Positions 42,050 to 52,337 of a stretch of DNA of 64,000 nucleotides are shown one piece after another. Position 1 is the first letter of the stretch. Every line of letters begins with the position of its first letter. The DNA is taken from the NCBI RefSeq assembly GCF_000315625.1, contig NW_005434634.1, positions 332,811 to 396,810 of the forward strand, given 5' to 3'. The stretch is from Guillardia theta CCMP2712 (taxonomy: Eukaryota; Cryptophyceae; Pyrenomonadales; Geminigeraceae). Below the pieces are notes generated by a model, which searched no databases, had not been told where the DNA came from, and saw nothing but the letters and a program-made list of their open reading frames with translations. The position numbers were made by a program, and so were the translations under genes.

Positions 42050-43515
42050 ATGGCAGAGGAGGAGGAGGAGGATGACGATCAATCGCTGGTTGGGACAGCA
42101 AGGAGAATGCCAACATGTCACAGGAAGTTCTCCTGATTTTCGCGATGCTGCTGCTAGGCGCGGTTGGCTACGGTCCGGACCCGTACCCCACTTGCCTGGA
42201 GGACATGTTTCTGGGTCAAGATTCCCCATCGAGAGAGCATCAGGCAGTGATGAGTGTGATATCTGTCGACATCCTCGCGCTCGAAGTCTTCCGATCTTGC
42301 TGTGACCTCATGAAGTTCAGTCCAGGTGTCCTCCCCTCCATGCGAAGTTCCTCAGCTGATTTGTCTGTTTGCAGAAGAATCTGAGCCGTCCAACAGGATG
42401 CTAGGACAGAAGAGGGCAAGGAAAAAGAATGAGGACAGGCTGCAGGCGAAGAAGCGTTTCTTGTGCGAGGTAGCAGGATGTGATCTCCCCGCCACGTTCT
42501 CCAGAGCCGTCGGGGAATCGACGAAGCTCGTTGCTTGCCACAAGCACAGGAGGTTGGACGACATGGACAGCAGACACAGGCTTTGCCAACAACCGGGATG
42601 CTCGATCCAGGTCTGATCTCTTTGCTGCTGTCGTCACCTTACGGGAGCACAGGCATCATACGGCGATATCTTTCAGGACCGGCCGGTTTTCTGCTCAGCT
42701 CACAAGAATTCTTCACATGTGCATCTGCACGGCAAGCACTGCACGTACCCGTCGTGCGTCCGATGGGCATCGTATGCAGACGGCAAGGGATCAGAGCCCA
42801 CACGATGTGCTCGACATCGCTACTCACACCAAGTTGACGTTCGAAACCGAAAGTGCGCCTTTGGAAACTTCTCCTGCAGCAAGCAACCGTCCTACGGCTT
42901 GCCGAACGTGGGAACTGCCGTCCACTGTGCCCTACACCGACAGGTTTGACAATCTTGTCCCTACTGTCTCCCCCGCACTGACGAGGAGAGCGCGAATAGG
43001 AAGATGAAATTGACCTCAAGAATCAGCTGTATCGCTGTCAGTATCCCTTCGGATGCCGTAACTCATGATCCTCTTGTCTGCCCCCTCGCTGACCGTCTGG
43101 GATAGAGCGAAGAGCGTCCTACGGCAATCCGTTCAACGGTGAAGTTGCATTCTGCAGGCTTCACAGAGACGTCACGCATCTCAACATCCGTTACGGCGTC
43201 TGCGCCGTTTGCAAGAGGCAGGCGAACCTTATCGACGTGAGGACGTGGGTGTCGGGGCAGGTGAAGAGGTACTGCGAGGATCACAAGACAGAGATGTCAC
43301 TCAGCTTGAGGGAGATTATGAAGTTCTCTGCTCATCAGGATTCCTTCCTGGAGTTCCAGCAGAACTGTTCCCGGGTGGAGCCAGGTTCCAACGACCTGAC
43401 GAAAGCGATAGCAGTGCAGGTTCTGCGCATGAAGCAGCTTGCTCGCACGTTGGATGGAGACCGGAAAGGAATGACGAGCCCGCGACAGCAGGGAAAGAGG
43501 CTAAGAAGGCGATAG
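42050..43515 (+). CDS. EsV-1-7 cysteine-rich repeat protein
   Basis: Begins MAEEEEEDDDQSLVG at 42050; the exons between 42100 and 42370 are unsettled. From about 42375 (ESEPSNRMLGQKRARKKN) the frame carries repeated Cys/His units: CEVAGC...CHKH, a short CQQPGC...CSAH, CTYPSC with 16 residues then CARH, CAFGNFSC with 16 residues then CALH, CQYPFGC with 16 residues then CRLH (after removing the GTAACT...GGGATAG intron at about 43058-43106), and a divergent CAVC...CEDH. The C-x4-C-x16-C-x2-H spacing is the EsV-1-7 repeat, named from an Ectocarpus virus protein and found in the brown algal developmental regulator IMMEDIATE UPRIGHT and scattered algal and oomycete proteins. Likely metal-binding; biochemical role unknown. 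The C-terminus is helical (TKAIAVQVLRMKQLARTL) and basic, ending GKRLRRR. The exon 42677-42943 holds two full repeats. Confidence 0.8.
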
Positions 43516-43854
43516 AGAATTGGAAGAGGTCCAGGGAATTCATAGAGTATCATAGAAAAACGTCAAATCCTTTGATGTACGACGACAGCTGGTGTTCTTA
43601 CTTCTTCTTTCCGTCTTTCCTGCATCGTGGATCAGTAAACAAAGACGCTTACACAGACGCTCTTTGCTAACGCCACCTGTTTGACTTCGGCGTGTTCGGA
43701 GCTTTTGGGGAATCTACAAGGAAGAATGAATCAGAGGGTCGTACACAGGAAGTAAGAGAAGACAAACCGGTAGGGGAAGCGACGGGAGGGATCGCAGAGA
43801 CCTCGCAGGGCTCCATGGATATGTTCTCCGGCTTCTCCGCTTCCTCCTGCTACC
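43516..43854. other. convergent spacer
   Basis: Between the stop of the EsV-1-7 gene and the stop of the PDZ gene. An open plus-strand frame exists but has no splice or homology support. Confidence 0.35.
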
Positions 43855-45638
43855 TCATGTCAGTGTTGGCTTCATACTGTCGCACCAAGTCACCTCAGTC
43901 CCTGCTGCAGACGCCTCTACGCTAGCCCCTTGATCGATTGAGGCGAAATCCTGGGAGGACTCGGAAGCTAAGCTCGAGGACTGACGAGCAAAGAAAGGGT
44001 CCACGGATGCGCACAAGTCAGAGAATCCGTTGTCGCTGCTGGGGTCCTTTGGTGTGACGGAGAGAGAGTAGTCGTCCATGATGATAGGAATCTGCTTGAG
44101 AGACGTCCAGAGGTTCTTCATCTGCATCGTGTCGCTCTCAGGCGATCTCACTGGCTCCTGCTTCTCCTCCTCATTCCCTGCATGGTCCAGCGGCTGACCC
44201 GCCAAGAACCGCAGCCTCTCTAGCCCGCTGCCACGCGCATGAACTTCGCTGCTCGTTGTAACCGTTGAACGATTCCCTAAATGCTCTACGATCATGCTTC
44301 CTTGCTTGGTCACCAGTGAGTCTCTCGTTCCGTTTTCATTGTCCTCTTCCTTGGCAGCTGAAACCTCCTCTACGCTTGGCTTCACGCTCATCATTTCTTC
44401 GCTCTCTACGTGCAAGGACGGGAAATCAAAAGCTTCTTTCGCGATTGAAGCTATCATGGAGCTGGAGACGTCATGGTCATCAATGGTCGGCAACTCTCGG
44501 ACGAGTTTCCACACATTGGGAGAAGATTTAACTGTTTCCTTCGAACTTGAATCGTCAGAGAAGACAACATCTTCAGCTTTGATTCCACTGAGAAATATGT
44601 TGACCGACCTCGGAAAGCTCTCACGCAAACTATCTTGGGATGCAATCATCTGAGAAACAAGTAAATTACAATTTCACGTTTACAAGGCAAAGAGACCACT
44701 TACCTTGTCTGATTCTGTCACATCTTGATACAAAAACTCTGTGTCAAGGGGCATCGACTTCAATGCTCGCCAAGTATTGACTGACAATTCCCCTTTGTCA
44801 ACAAATTCGTCGGTATCGTGCGCTTTTTCGCTTTGCTCTACATCGCAGCTTTGCTCGATCCGTTTCAATTCTCCGCCTTGACGCTGAAAGTCTTGTTGCA
44901 GTGCTATGATGCATTCGTTGACTTGTTTTTGCGTCGGCGATCCGATCTCTGTGAGCCACTGAATCATGCTCGGCTTCACCTCACCGTCGCAAGCTTGACT
45001 AATTTGTTTGAGAGCATACATGACATTGATGCGGTCTGCCTTCACTTCCTCGCTTTGCAGAGTTCTCGCACAAGACTCCTCCTGGTCGTTCTTCTTTCGT
45101 CTCTTCTTTCCAGACGACGGCGATTCCTCACCGGCATGCGCTTTTGGAGAGTGAATCTTGGGTGAAGCAAGTGCCAGGAGCCGCGGGCTAGGCTTGTAGC
45201 TGGGGCTTGTTGGTGACGAAAGGTCAGATAGCTCGTGTGGCAGACCCGAGCTGACGGCGCCACTTCCTCGCACGAGCGGCACTTGCACTTTCCCGAAGGC
45301 ATGCTGAAGCCCGAGAACCACTGAAGTCCTGGGAGGCCCTTGGACTATGCTGGAGACATACTCGATGGGTTTCCCTTGTATCGGCTTCCCGTCGATGGAG
45401 AGGAGAATGTCTCCTGCTTTCACTTTGCCGGAGGAGTATGCGACGCTTCCTGGCTGTACACCCCTGCAATTCATGTAAGAGGAAGGAGGAACGAGTAGAT
45501 TATGAAGGACCTGATCACAAACGTTCCCTTGCTCGTCCTATGCAACAGGATTCCAATGCCAGCCGTGACAGATGAAGTGCTGGAATTCGTCTGAGGCGTC
45601 GATGGAGGACAGACAGCATTCACAGGTTCTACCATCAT
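43855..45638 (-). CDS. PDZ-domain protein with repeated W-L-P motifs
   Basis: Three exons (45638-45511, 45463-44704, 44649-43855) give 560 residues, phase-consistent. The PDZ domain spans about residues 25-95: GIGILLHRTSKGTFVIRGVQ, PGSVAYSSGKVKAGDILLSI (GD-I-L-L-S-I core), DGKPIQGKPIEYV, ending SVVLGLQ. The carboxylate-binding loop is GIGI rather than GLGF, a normal variant. PDZ domains bind C-terminal peptides and scaffold signalling complexes. A Lys/Arg-rich nuclear-localisation-like stretch (GKKRRKKN) follows, then a helical region. Three short repeats end the protein: NTWRALKSMP, NVWKLVRELP and NLWTSLKQIP, each followed by acidic/Ser-rich sequence. An acceptor-like TTTACAG directly before the first ATG suggests that a further 5' exon may exist. 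Confidence 0.75.
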
Positions 45639-47433
45639 CTGTAAAGAGACTCAGCTCCCAGGAAAATGTGTGGGATTTGTAAAGATTAAAGCACCGAGCA
45701 ATAAAAAGGAGGGAAACAGGAGGGAGGAAAGCGGACGGAGAGTGGAGGGGGGGGAAGAGAGGGAGAGGGGAGGGAGAGAAGGGGAGGGAGGGAGGGGGAG
45801 GGGGAGGGAAGGAGTGAGAGGGAGGGAGAGAGGGAGGGAGGGGGAGGGAGAGAGGGAGAGGGAGGGACAGTTAGAGGGGAGGGAGAGAAGGAGAGAGAAT
45901 GAGAGGGAGGGAGCGAGGGGGAGGGAGAGGAGGGAGGGGGAGGGAGAGGGTATGGAGCAGCTGCTTGCATCACAAAGGGATCATCTGCCTGACTCGCCTC
46001 GCCCGAAGCCGGACAGCCTAGGCCTGACTCAAGGGTAGGGGTGGCCCAGGACTAGAGGCATTCCGGGGGGGTAGGGTACGGTGTAACAGGAAGAGACGTA
46101 CTATTTCTCATGCTGGGTGGGTGGTGTATCAATATGAAGCTTGTGATGGAGGGGTGGGTAGCGGAGGTTTTTCAGTGAACCCTCATGACTGATCCGGCAG
46201 GCCGGGCACTTCAAAGTGCCACCGTGAGCATTGTGAAAGTGAAAGTGGCTTCAGGTGATCCGACTTGCAAACGCATTCGGTCCAGGATCTTCCGTCAGCT
46301 CAAGGCCTCCCTGTCCTACGCTGCCATCATCGCGGGTGCATCCCGGTATGCGTCTCATTCCTTCGGCGGCGGCCACCGCGACATCGCTGGCATGGCCGCG
46401 CGGGGGACTTGTCCTGCGCGCCGTTAAGTGAAGGTATCTGTTAAGCTTGGGGGACAGCAGTCGGCAGGATTAGGTTTGGTTCTCGCTGTCTTTTCTCTTC
46501 TCGCCGTTTGGCCTGTGCGACAGTGTCAGGGTCAAGCCTCCTCGACTCTCCTGATTGTCCTCGTCCTGATTTTTAACTTAACTTTGAGTAAAGAAAGTGG
46601 CACGGTAGGGGTGGACACTCGGAGCCGCGGCGGGGCCCGGCCCGGGCCCGCCGGGTGGAGGTGGCGGCTCACAGAGTCAGCTTGAACTTGAGCTACTCAG
46701 TTCTGCTACCAACTCAGACCAGTGTCAGCCAGTTACAATGTCACTGGCTTCTGACAGTGACTCTATTCTCAAGAAGCTTTCCACGCCCGTTCTGACGGTC
46801 TTTCCATGATCTTTTGCTTTTCCGTACTCCATCCCATCCCCTAATTAGTACCGTACGTGCGAGAGGAGACTGACACGCCGCCCGGCGCCGGGCGCCGAGT
46901 CCCGTACGCCGGGAGGTGGACAACAACCACAATCGCCAGGATCCTCACTTCGAAAGAAGGCACACGCGCGGCATTCATGTCCTGTCACAGTCGGCGCAGG
47001 CCACGGTTGCATGGGCCAGTGCTCATTCGGCTCCAAACAGTGCCGGCACCGTCCTCCTGGCCATGAACTTCGGAACCGACTCCACTTTGTGTGCTGTTTA
47101 TGGTTTATAGAATGTTTAATGGTTTTTTTTTGTAAATGCAGAGGTTCAATTCATGGTGACGGCGTTGCGAAGGCCATGTAAGAAGAGGGGGAGGAGGCGG
47201 AGAGAGAAGGGGAAGGGAACGGGAAGTGATGGAGAGAAGAGAGGAGAAGGAAAGAGGAGACGGGAAGGGGAGGGGAGATTGAGAGGTGAAGGGAGAGTGG
47301 TGAGGGGTAAGGGGAAGGAGAAGTTGGAAGGGATGGGGTGAGGGTGGCGAAGCTGAGGGAGAGGAAGAGGTCAGTAGGGCGATGGAGAGTGAAAGGGTTG
47401 CAGAGAGGCACAAACTGACGTACCGATATTTGC
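45639..47433. promoter_or_regulatory. 1.8-kb divergent spacer: purine repeats, G-tracts, GC-rich element
   Basis: 45710-45955 is a (GGGA)n/(GGAGA)n purine tract. 46030-46165 carries GGGTAGGGGTGGCCC, GGGGGGGTAGGGTACGG and GGGGTGGGTAGC tracts. 46190-47060 is GC-rich with palindromic blocks (CGGGGCCCGGCCCGGGCCCGCC near 46630; CCGCCCGGCGCCGGGCGCC near 46880) and many CAGTGTCAG/CTCAGAC-type short repeats. 46566-46593 is the inverted 28-bp element shared with 31696-31723. 47160-47340 is again purine-rich. Open frames in it lack splice or homology support. Confidence 0.45.
46566..46593 (-). repeat. dispersed 28-bp element, copy B
   Basis: CTGATTTTTAACTTAACTTT continuing to GAGTAAAG on the plus strand, the exact reverse complement of 31696-31723. 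Confidence 0.75.
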
Positions 47434-48680
47434 TTGTTGGAACCTATCAACGATGCAGGCTTCGTCTGCACGGATAGATCGGGCAATGTCTATGTACTTG
47501 CCCTGCTGAGGAAGAGAAGCTCAGCTCAGCATGTGCGTACAGGTGACCGAGACCGGAGAGAGAGGCGTGAAGCAGCTTTCCTCCCTTGGGTGCGTCGTCA
47601 GAAGGTTCACACCACATGTGCATTGGGAGCGGGGTTGTGGCTGAAGCAGGGAAATCCTTAGGATCGGATACCAGGAGGATCCGCGATCGCCATGCGTACA
47701 GAGTGGCAAAGGGGTCGACACGATAACGACGAGGGATGGTGGAGAGCACTTGCTGGTGGCAGACAGCACAGCCAACGAGATCGTCGTCATCGACCTCGTC
47801 GATGGGAGGATCGAGCGAAGGATAGGCAAGTACGGCAGCAAACCAGGATGCCTCCACTTCCCCTTTGCCCTTCATGTATCTTTCCCCTGACACGATCCAT
47901 GTTCTTACTTGTCCCACGAGGTGACGCGCGACCGGCGGATCTTGGTGTCAGAGAGGCTGAACAAGCGCGTGCAAGAGTTCGATCACTGCGGGCAGTTCGT
48001 CCGAGTCTGCATCGCAGGACAGAACGCTGGAGGTTCCAGAGGCGTCGATGACACGAGGCTCTGGGGAGAACCTCGTGGGATCTCAACCTGCAAGGAGAAC
48101 CTGGTCTATGTGGTGGATGCGGGCAGGCAGGTGGCGGAGAACTTGCATCCTTAACTGTCATCGCCTTTGATGTCTCCTCTCTCAGAATCCATCGAGGGGT
48201 CGGATCGTTGTGCTATCAGCTGACGGATCCTACTGCGGGTCCATCGGGCCGATCTTCGGAGGGAGAAGCTCAAAATTCGGACAGGTGTGAGAGAGGAGGG
48301 GAGCATTGAAGTGTCTCTTACAGTCCATGACAGTTCAAGAGCATCCTCCTCAACCCCTTCGACGTTGCTGCCACACGCCAAGGAACCGTCCTGGTCACCC
48401 ACGAGTTTTCTCCCAGCATCCGAGTAGACAGCGAGGGACAAGAGGAGCATGTGGCAGCAAAGACCGAGCCCTTGTTTGCAGTGATGTCAGAGTTCGATCA
48501 GGTCCGTTTCCGGTTGTACTTCGACCTTGTATTTCTAACAAGAATGTGCAGGCCACAAGGCAATGGCTGCGTTTCATCACGGTGACTTCGGCTTCACCGG
48601 GTGTCAGTCTCTTTGGGATAGCCGTTGGGAATGCTGGGAAGATGGCCGTGCTGGACCACAAGAGCATCTCCGTGATGTGA
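47434..48680 (+). CDS. NHL-type beta-propeller protein (5' end uncertain)
   Basis: A 5' exon contains FVCTDRSGNVYVLALL, a typical propeller strand. From about 47700 the frame is solid: GVDTITTRDGGEHLLVADST, ANEIVVIDLVDGRIERRIGK, YGSKPGCLHFPFALH, splice, VTRDRRILVSERLNKRVQEF, RLWGEPRGISTCKENLVYVV, splice, GRIVVLSADGSYCGSIGPIF, splice, LLNPFDVAATRQGTVLVTHE, splice, ending GNAGKMAVLDHKSISVM with TGA 48678-48680. Repeated (L/I)-V-(A/S)-(D/E)-x-x-N-x-R-(V/I)-Q-x-(F/I) strands with PxG/PFA turns are those of NHL repeats, six-bladed propellers that bind RNA or protein or act as enzymes. No RING, B-box or filamin domain is seen in the window, so this is a stand-alone propeller unless 5' exons are missing. 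Junctions before 47700 are tentative. Confidence 0.65.
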
Positions 48681-49246
48681 GAGACTGTTACCTTCAATTT
48701 TTGAAACTTGAACGAGAATTCCTTGTCAAGTTTTTGAAATTTGACTGAGGAGTTCTCTTGAACGCTCATAAGCTTGGCTGACAAAATCATTTGCAAGACC
48801 CTCCGGAGAGGACCTGTCTCTGCATAGGCTCCCATGGGGCCTCCAGGTATTTCTGACTCCATTTCCGCATACGTTCCTTGAAAAACTGATGATGTTGAGC
48901 AGAGGATCTTGTGGATCGGAGTCTTCAAGTCGACCTTGAGTCTGCTCTACCTGCTCCCTCGCGATGGTTTTAAGAGCTGTGCACGAAATGATCGTCTTGA
49001 CGCACAGCTGACAGGTAGGACATGCCCTTTGCTGGTCAAGATCATAGCAGCCGTCGGACACGAGTGACTAGCGCTCTCGTTAGGAGAGAAGGTGTTTGAG
49101 GAGGACACAAGTGCTGTCATCCAAGAACCGGCAGATCAGAGGGCTGTGCATTCAGCTCCTGGGATTTCCACAAGGCAACCTCTGCATTCCTCTTCCCCCG
49201 CACGTTGAAAAGGATCCAAGAACGCTGCGACTGTTTCTTTTGAACA
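48681..49246. other. convergent spacer, no gene seen
   Basis: Between the NHL gene stop and the GT54 gene stop. It contains imperfect TTTTTGAAACTTGA/TTTTTGAAATTTGA repeats at 48697-48748. Open frames show no family features. Confidence 0.4.
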
Positions 49247-51135
49247 TCACACGGCCATAGATCGTCTTCGCTGCAAGTCTTTGGGAGGTGTCAGGAGATG
49301 CGTGGAAGGAAGAGAAAACGAGACCTTTGGGTTCCATGCTTCACCTTCGAAGACAGTGGGGAAGACGAGCTCGTCGTAACAGCCCGGCCAACCAGTCTAG
49401 CAAATGCGATCACTTTGACTTCAGGACTTACCGCAATGGGAAGAGGTCACCTGCATCGCGTTCCTGAGAGAGGAAACAATCCCAATGTGATTCAAGATGT
49501 TGAAGCGGTATCCAAGATTTCTCCGTTGCTGCAAATAACTGTACGATCATGGATTAGCTTGAGTCTTGCTTGCAAGGAGGGACACACTGTTGAGCTTGCT
49601 TGGTTTCGGCGCCGATCCACTCAGACAGCAGATGGTCTGGCGGTCTCCTTGCCTGTCACTTCCTGTGAGACGAGCGACGGGAGGGAGAGCGAGTGACCTG
49701 GTGCTGCTCGAGGTAATTGGCAACTTCGGTAACGTCGGAGTCGTGCAGCAGGATCCCACAGAGACCATAGGAGACCCTGATCCCTGGAGAATCGTTACAT
49801 ACAACATGCATGGTCCCGAGGAGAGTGTACCGCTCCATCCTAGAGGCTTGTAGAGGCGTGCCTTACCCAAGACATACGCGACGGACCTGTAAGGATGGAT
49901 TAGCTGGTGCACCGCGTTGGAGGGCTCACCAGAAGAAGTTGGGGCACAAGATGAAGTCGTCCTCCATGAACATGAAGTACCTGAGCATACGGATGTGAGA
50001 AATCAAAGGAGTTGAGAAGATCCGAAGAAATGAGGCAGTGTGACGTATGAGAGTTGGGATGGACAAGTGATGATCGAGCGAGTTGTGCATTACGATGAAA
50101 GCCCGATGCTCTCTCTCATCATTGCCACGACTGCTCGCGTCTGACGGCGAACCTGACATGGAAGGGAAAGAACCAAGTCAATGCCATGCCAGAACAACAC
50201 CACCTCTGTCACCTTCGACCCTGGTATGTTGGCGTCCGACTCAGGGTTCTGGATATTGTCGGTAATCTGAATTCCTCGCTCTACAAATTTGAAGTATGGA
50301 GCGTATGGGCTCTTGTCCACTTTCGCTTTCACTTGATCGAATACCTGAAGGCACAGACCGAACAAGTAAACTTCCACTAGAAACGATCCCACCAGTCGTT
50401 TACCTCGTGCTTTCCGGGCTGATTGTTCAAGACTACAACTTTCACCTGGAAACGAGTTACAAAGGGAAGAAGACAGAAGAAGCAGGGTATCACTTTCTTG
50501 TAGAGAGGATGATCAGAATCTGTCGGTAGCTGTGCCACGATCGCATCTACCGTCTCCTCCAGGTACCGAAGATTGTCCTTCCTTGGAACCGTCGGGATTC
50601 CCAGCGTCAGCCAACTCTTCTTGGCAGCGCCGGGATCCTCCGCAGCTGCTTTAGGCTCCAAACTCTGCTGGAGGGTCTTCTTGATCTGCTCGTTCTCCCT
50701 CTTGAGTTCGACCAGCTGCTCTTCCAGCCTCCTCGCCTGCTCCCTCGCCACTTCGGCGTCACTCTCCTTGTCCGAGGCCTTCATGTGGAGCCTTGCGCTC
50801 TCTACAGCATGAGAGACTGAGTCCAGCCCCGATATCACTCCCGACACAGACGCGTTCATCCTCGACATCTCTGTCAGGAGGAGCTTGTTCTTCTCCACGG
50901 CTCTCCGAGTCCTCGCTCGCTCCTCCATCAGCTCTTTCTCGTGCGTTTCCTCCGCAGCCTGCAAGACCCAACCAGCGCGCCATAGACAGATCAACCCAAT
51001 GATGAGACCCACACCAATCCCCTCTCTCATCCTCCTCAACTTGAATCCCCCTCCCCCTCCCCCCCCTCCTCCTCCTCCTCCTCCTCCTCCTCCGCCGACG
51101 CCGCCGACTGCTCTTCCCGACAACCTCCCCACCAT
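49247..51135 (-). CDS. GT54 family (GnT-IV/MGAT4-like) N-acetylglucosaminyltransferase
   Basis: Type II membrane layout: a cytosolic tail (from ATG 51135, or ATG 51030 at MREGIGVG), a signal anchor VGLIIGLICLWRAGWVL, a coiled-coil stem (ELMEERARTRRAVEKNKLLL ... EEQLVELKRENEQIKKTLQQ) and the catalytic region. The catalytic region begins SWLTLGIPTVPRKDNLRYLE, as GnT-IV enzymes do, then KVVVLNNQPGKHE, VFDQVKAKVDKSPYAPYF, VRRQTRAVVAMMRES, YFMFMEDDFILCPN (acidic EDD motif expected to bind metal/UDP-sugar), IRVSYGLCGILLHDSDVTE, NILNHIGIVSSLRNAMQ and CYDELVFPTVFEGEAWNP, ending at TGA 49249-49247. Each junction was found by splicing 40-160 nt introns. Family role: adds beta-1,4-GlcNAc to the alpha-1,3 mannose arm of N-glycans in the Golgi; the acceptor in this organism is unknown. 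A CTC repeat encodes a poly-Gly run in the tail if the upstream ATG is used. Confidence 0.8.
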
Positions 51136-51870
51136 GACACGGCACCTAGATACCCCTACCCCACAGTTTTGAACAAATACATGGCTGAATACCCCATCTT
51201 TACGGATCTGATTCACCCCACCCCTGGAGGCGAACAATTACCGTACCCCCGTATTTTCTGCCTGAATCCCCGCCATGCCCGGAGAGGGAGCTGGGGAAGG
51301 GTGTTGGAGGTGTAGGAGACCGCAAGAGGAGCAGTTGAGGAGAGCAACGAGAGGACGATGGAGCAGGAGAGGAGGAGAGAGATGGAGAATGAGAGACGAG
51401 GATGACGAAGGAGATGACGTAGTCATGGGAGGGAGTGAGGAGGCGAGTCGTTGATGCGGATGAGGAGGTGTAGGGCGAGCAGGGCGCATTGTAAGCCAGT
51501 CCGAGGTACTCAAGGAGGTGAGAGGAGATGAACAAGGACTCATGCAGGGATACTACCACAAGGAGGGTCGAAAAGAGAATAGAAGCTGTAAATTCTGGAC
51601 ACGATTGTTTTCCTTGTTCATGAGTGCATGACAAATTGCCTCGACCGATGCTTGTCCCTGACCCAGTTCGATAGACAGTGTTGAGTTCCTGATCGAGTCT
51701 ATTAGCAAGTAGGGTGCAGAATGTTGACTTTGAGCGTGCTGCTTTTGGTTTCAACTTTGCCTCCTGTCTCTCCTGCTTTCAACCTGCTGACACAGAAATA
51801 TGACAGATCTGCGAAACGACTGCAAACCTCACGAGTTGAAGATCAGCTCCCGTAGCATTCCGATAGGATC
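51136..51870. promoter_or_regulatory. divergent spacer with G-tract motif
   Basis: On the minus strand CTGTGGGGTAGGGGTATC lies about 20-35 bases ahead of the GT54 ATG at 51135. 51200-51245 has CACCCCACCCC and TACCCCCGTA. 51290-51480 is purine-rich. A long open minus-strand frame (51200-51754) has no recognisable features. Confidence 0.4.
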
Positions 51871-52248
51871 ATGGAGTACAGCACTCCTGACAGCAAGAGG
51901 GAGCGTTCGAGCGGAAGTCTCGAGCACACGCCCACCGATCCTTCCCTACTGGTCGAGAGGCTGCAGCTGTTGAAAAGTAGGCTTGCAAAGATGACCAAGA
52001 CGCTAGAAGCCAGCGTCTCCTCTGCTTCTCCCATCAGGAGCTCAGACAGTGAGGACATCGTGTACTCCACACCGAAACTAGTCCAGCAACTGCTTGAAAG
52101 TCAGTTGGATGCTGAACCTTCGCGCTTCCTCAACCCCGGCGAAACCCCGGGGGAGGATGACCATGTCACTGAGATTCGGTTTACCTTGGCCACAAGCAGC
52201 GAAGAGGATGCAGAAAATCTCGTAAAGCTCCTTGCTTCATCGAACTAA
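51871..52248 (+). CDS. small unrecognised protein, single exon
   Basis: ATG at 51871 in GATCATGG context; 125 residues with no intron needed. The N-terminus is Ser/Arg-rich (MEYSTPDSKRERSSGSLEHT). A helix follows (PSLLVERLQLLKSRLAKMTK), then Ser-rich DSEDIVYSTPKLVQQLLES, and it ends VTEIRFTLATSSEEDAENLV, KLLASSN. The motifs STPDS and YSTP could be phosphosites. No domain recognised. It is convergent with the gamma-CA-like gene, 89 bases between stops. Confidence 0.5.
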   Translation: MEYSTPDSKRERSSGSLEHTPTDPSLLVERLQLLKSRLAKMTKTLEASVSSASPIRSSDSEDIVYSTPKLVQQLLESQLDAEPSRFLNPGETPGEDDHVTEIRFTLATSSEEDAENLVKLLASSN

Positions 52249-52337
52249 CGACAATCTTGCTTATGAGGATAATAGCAATAAATGAACATTTCTGTACGTT
52301 GCCTTTACTGTGCCAATCAAGAAATTCGATGAATTCG

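Noticed and set aside
46185-46685. Open frames in the GC-rich divergent spacer, including one with a hydrophobic stretch.
   Set aside because: Composition follows palindromic GC blocks and short repeats; no splice sites or family motifs, and the shared 28-bp element lies inside the frame.
51200-51754. Long minus-strand frame upstream of the GT54 gene.
   Set aside because: Ser/Pro/Leu low complexity in purine-rich DNA, ends in the G-tract motif; no domain or splice support.
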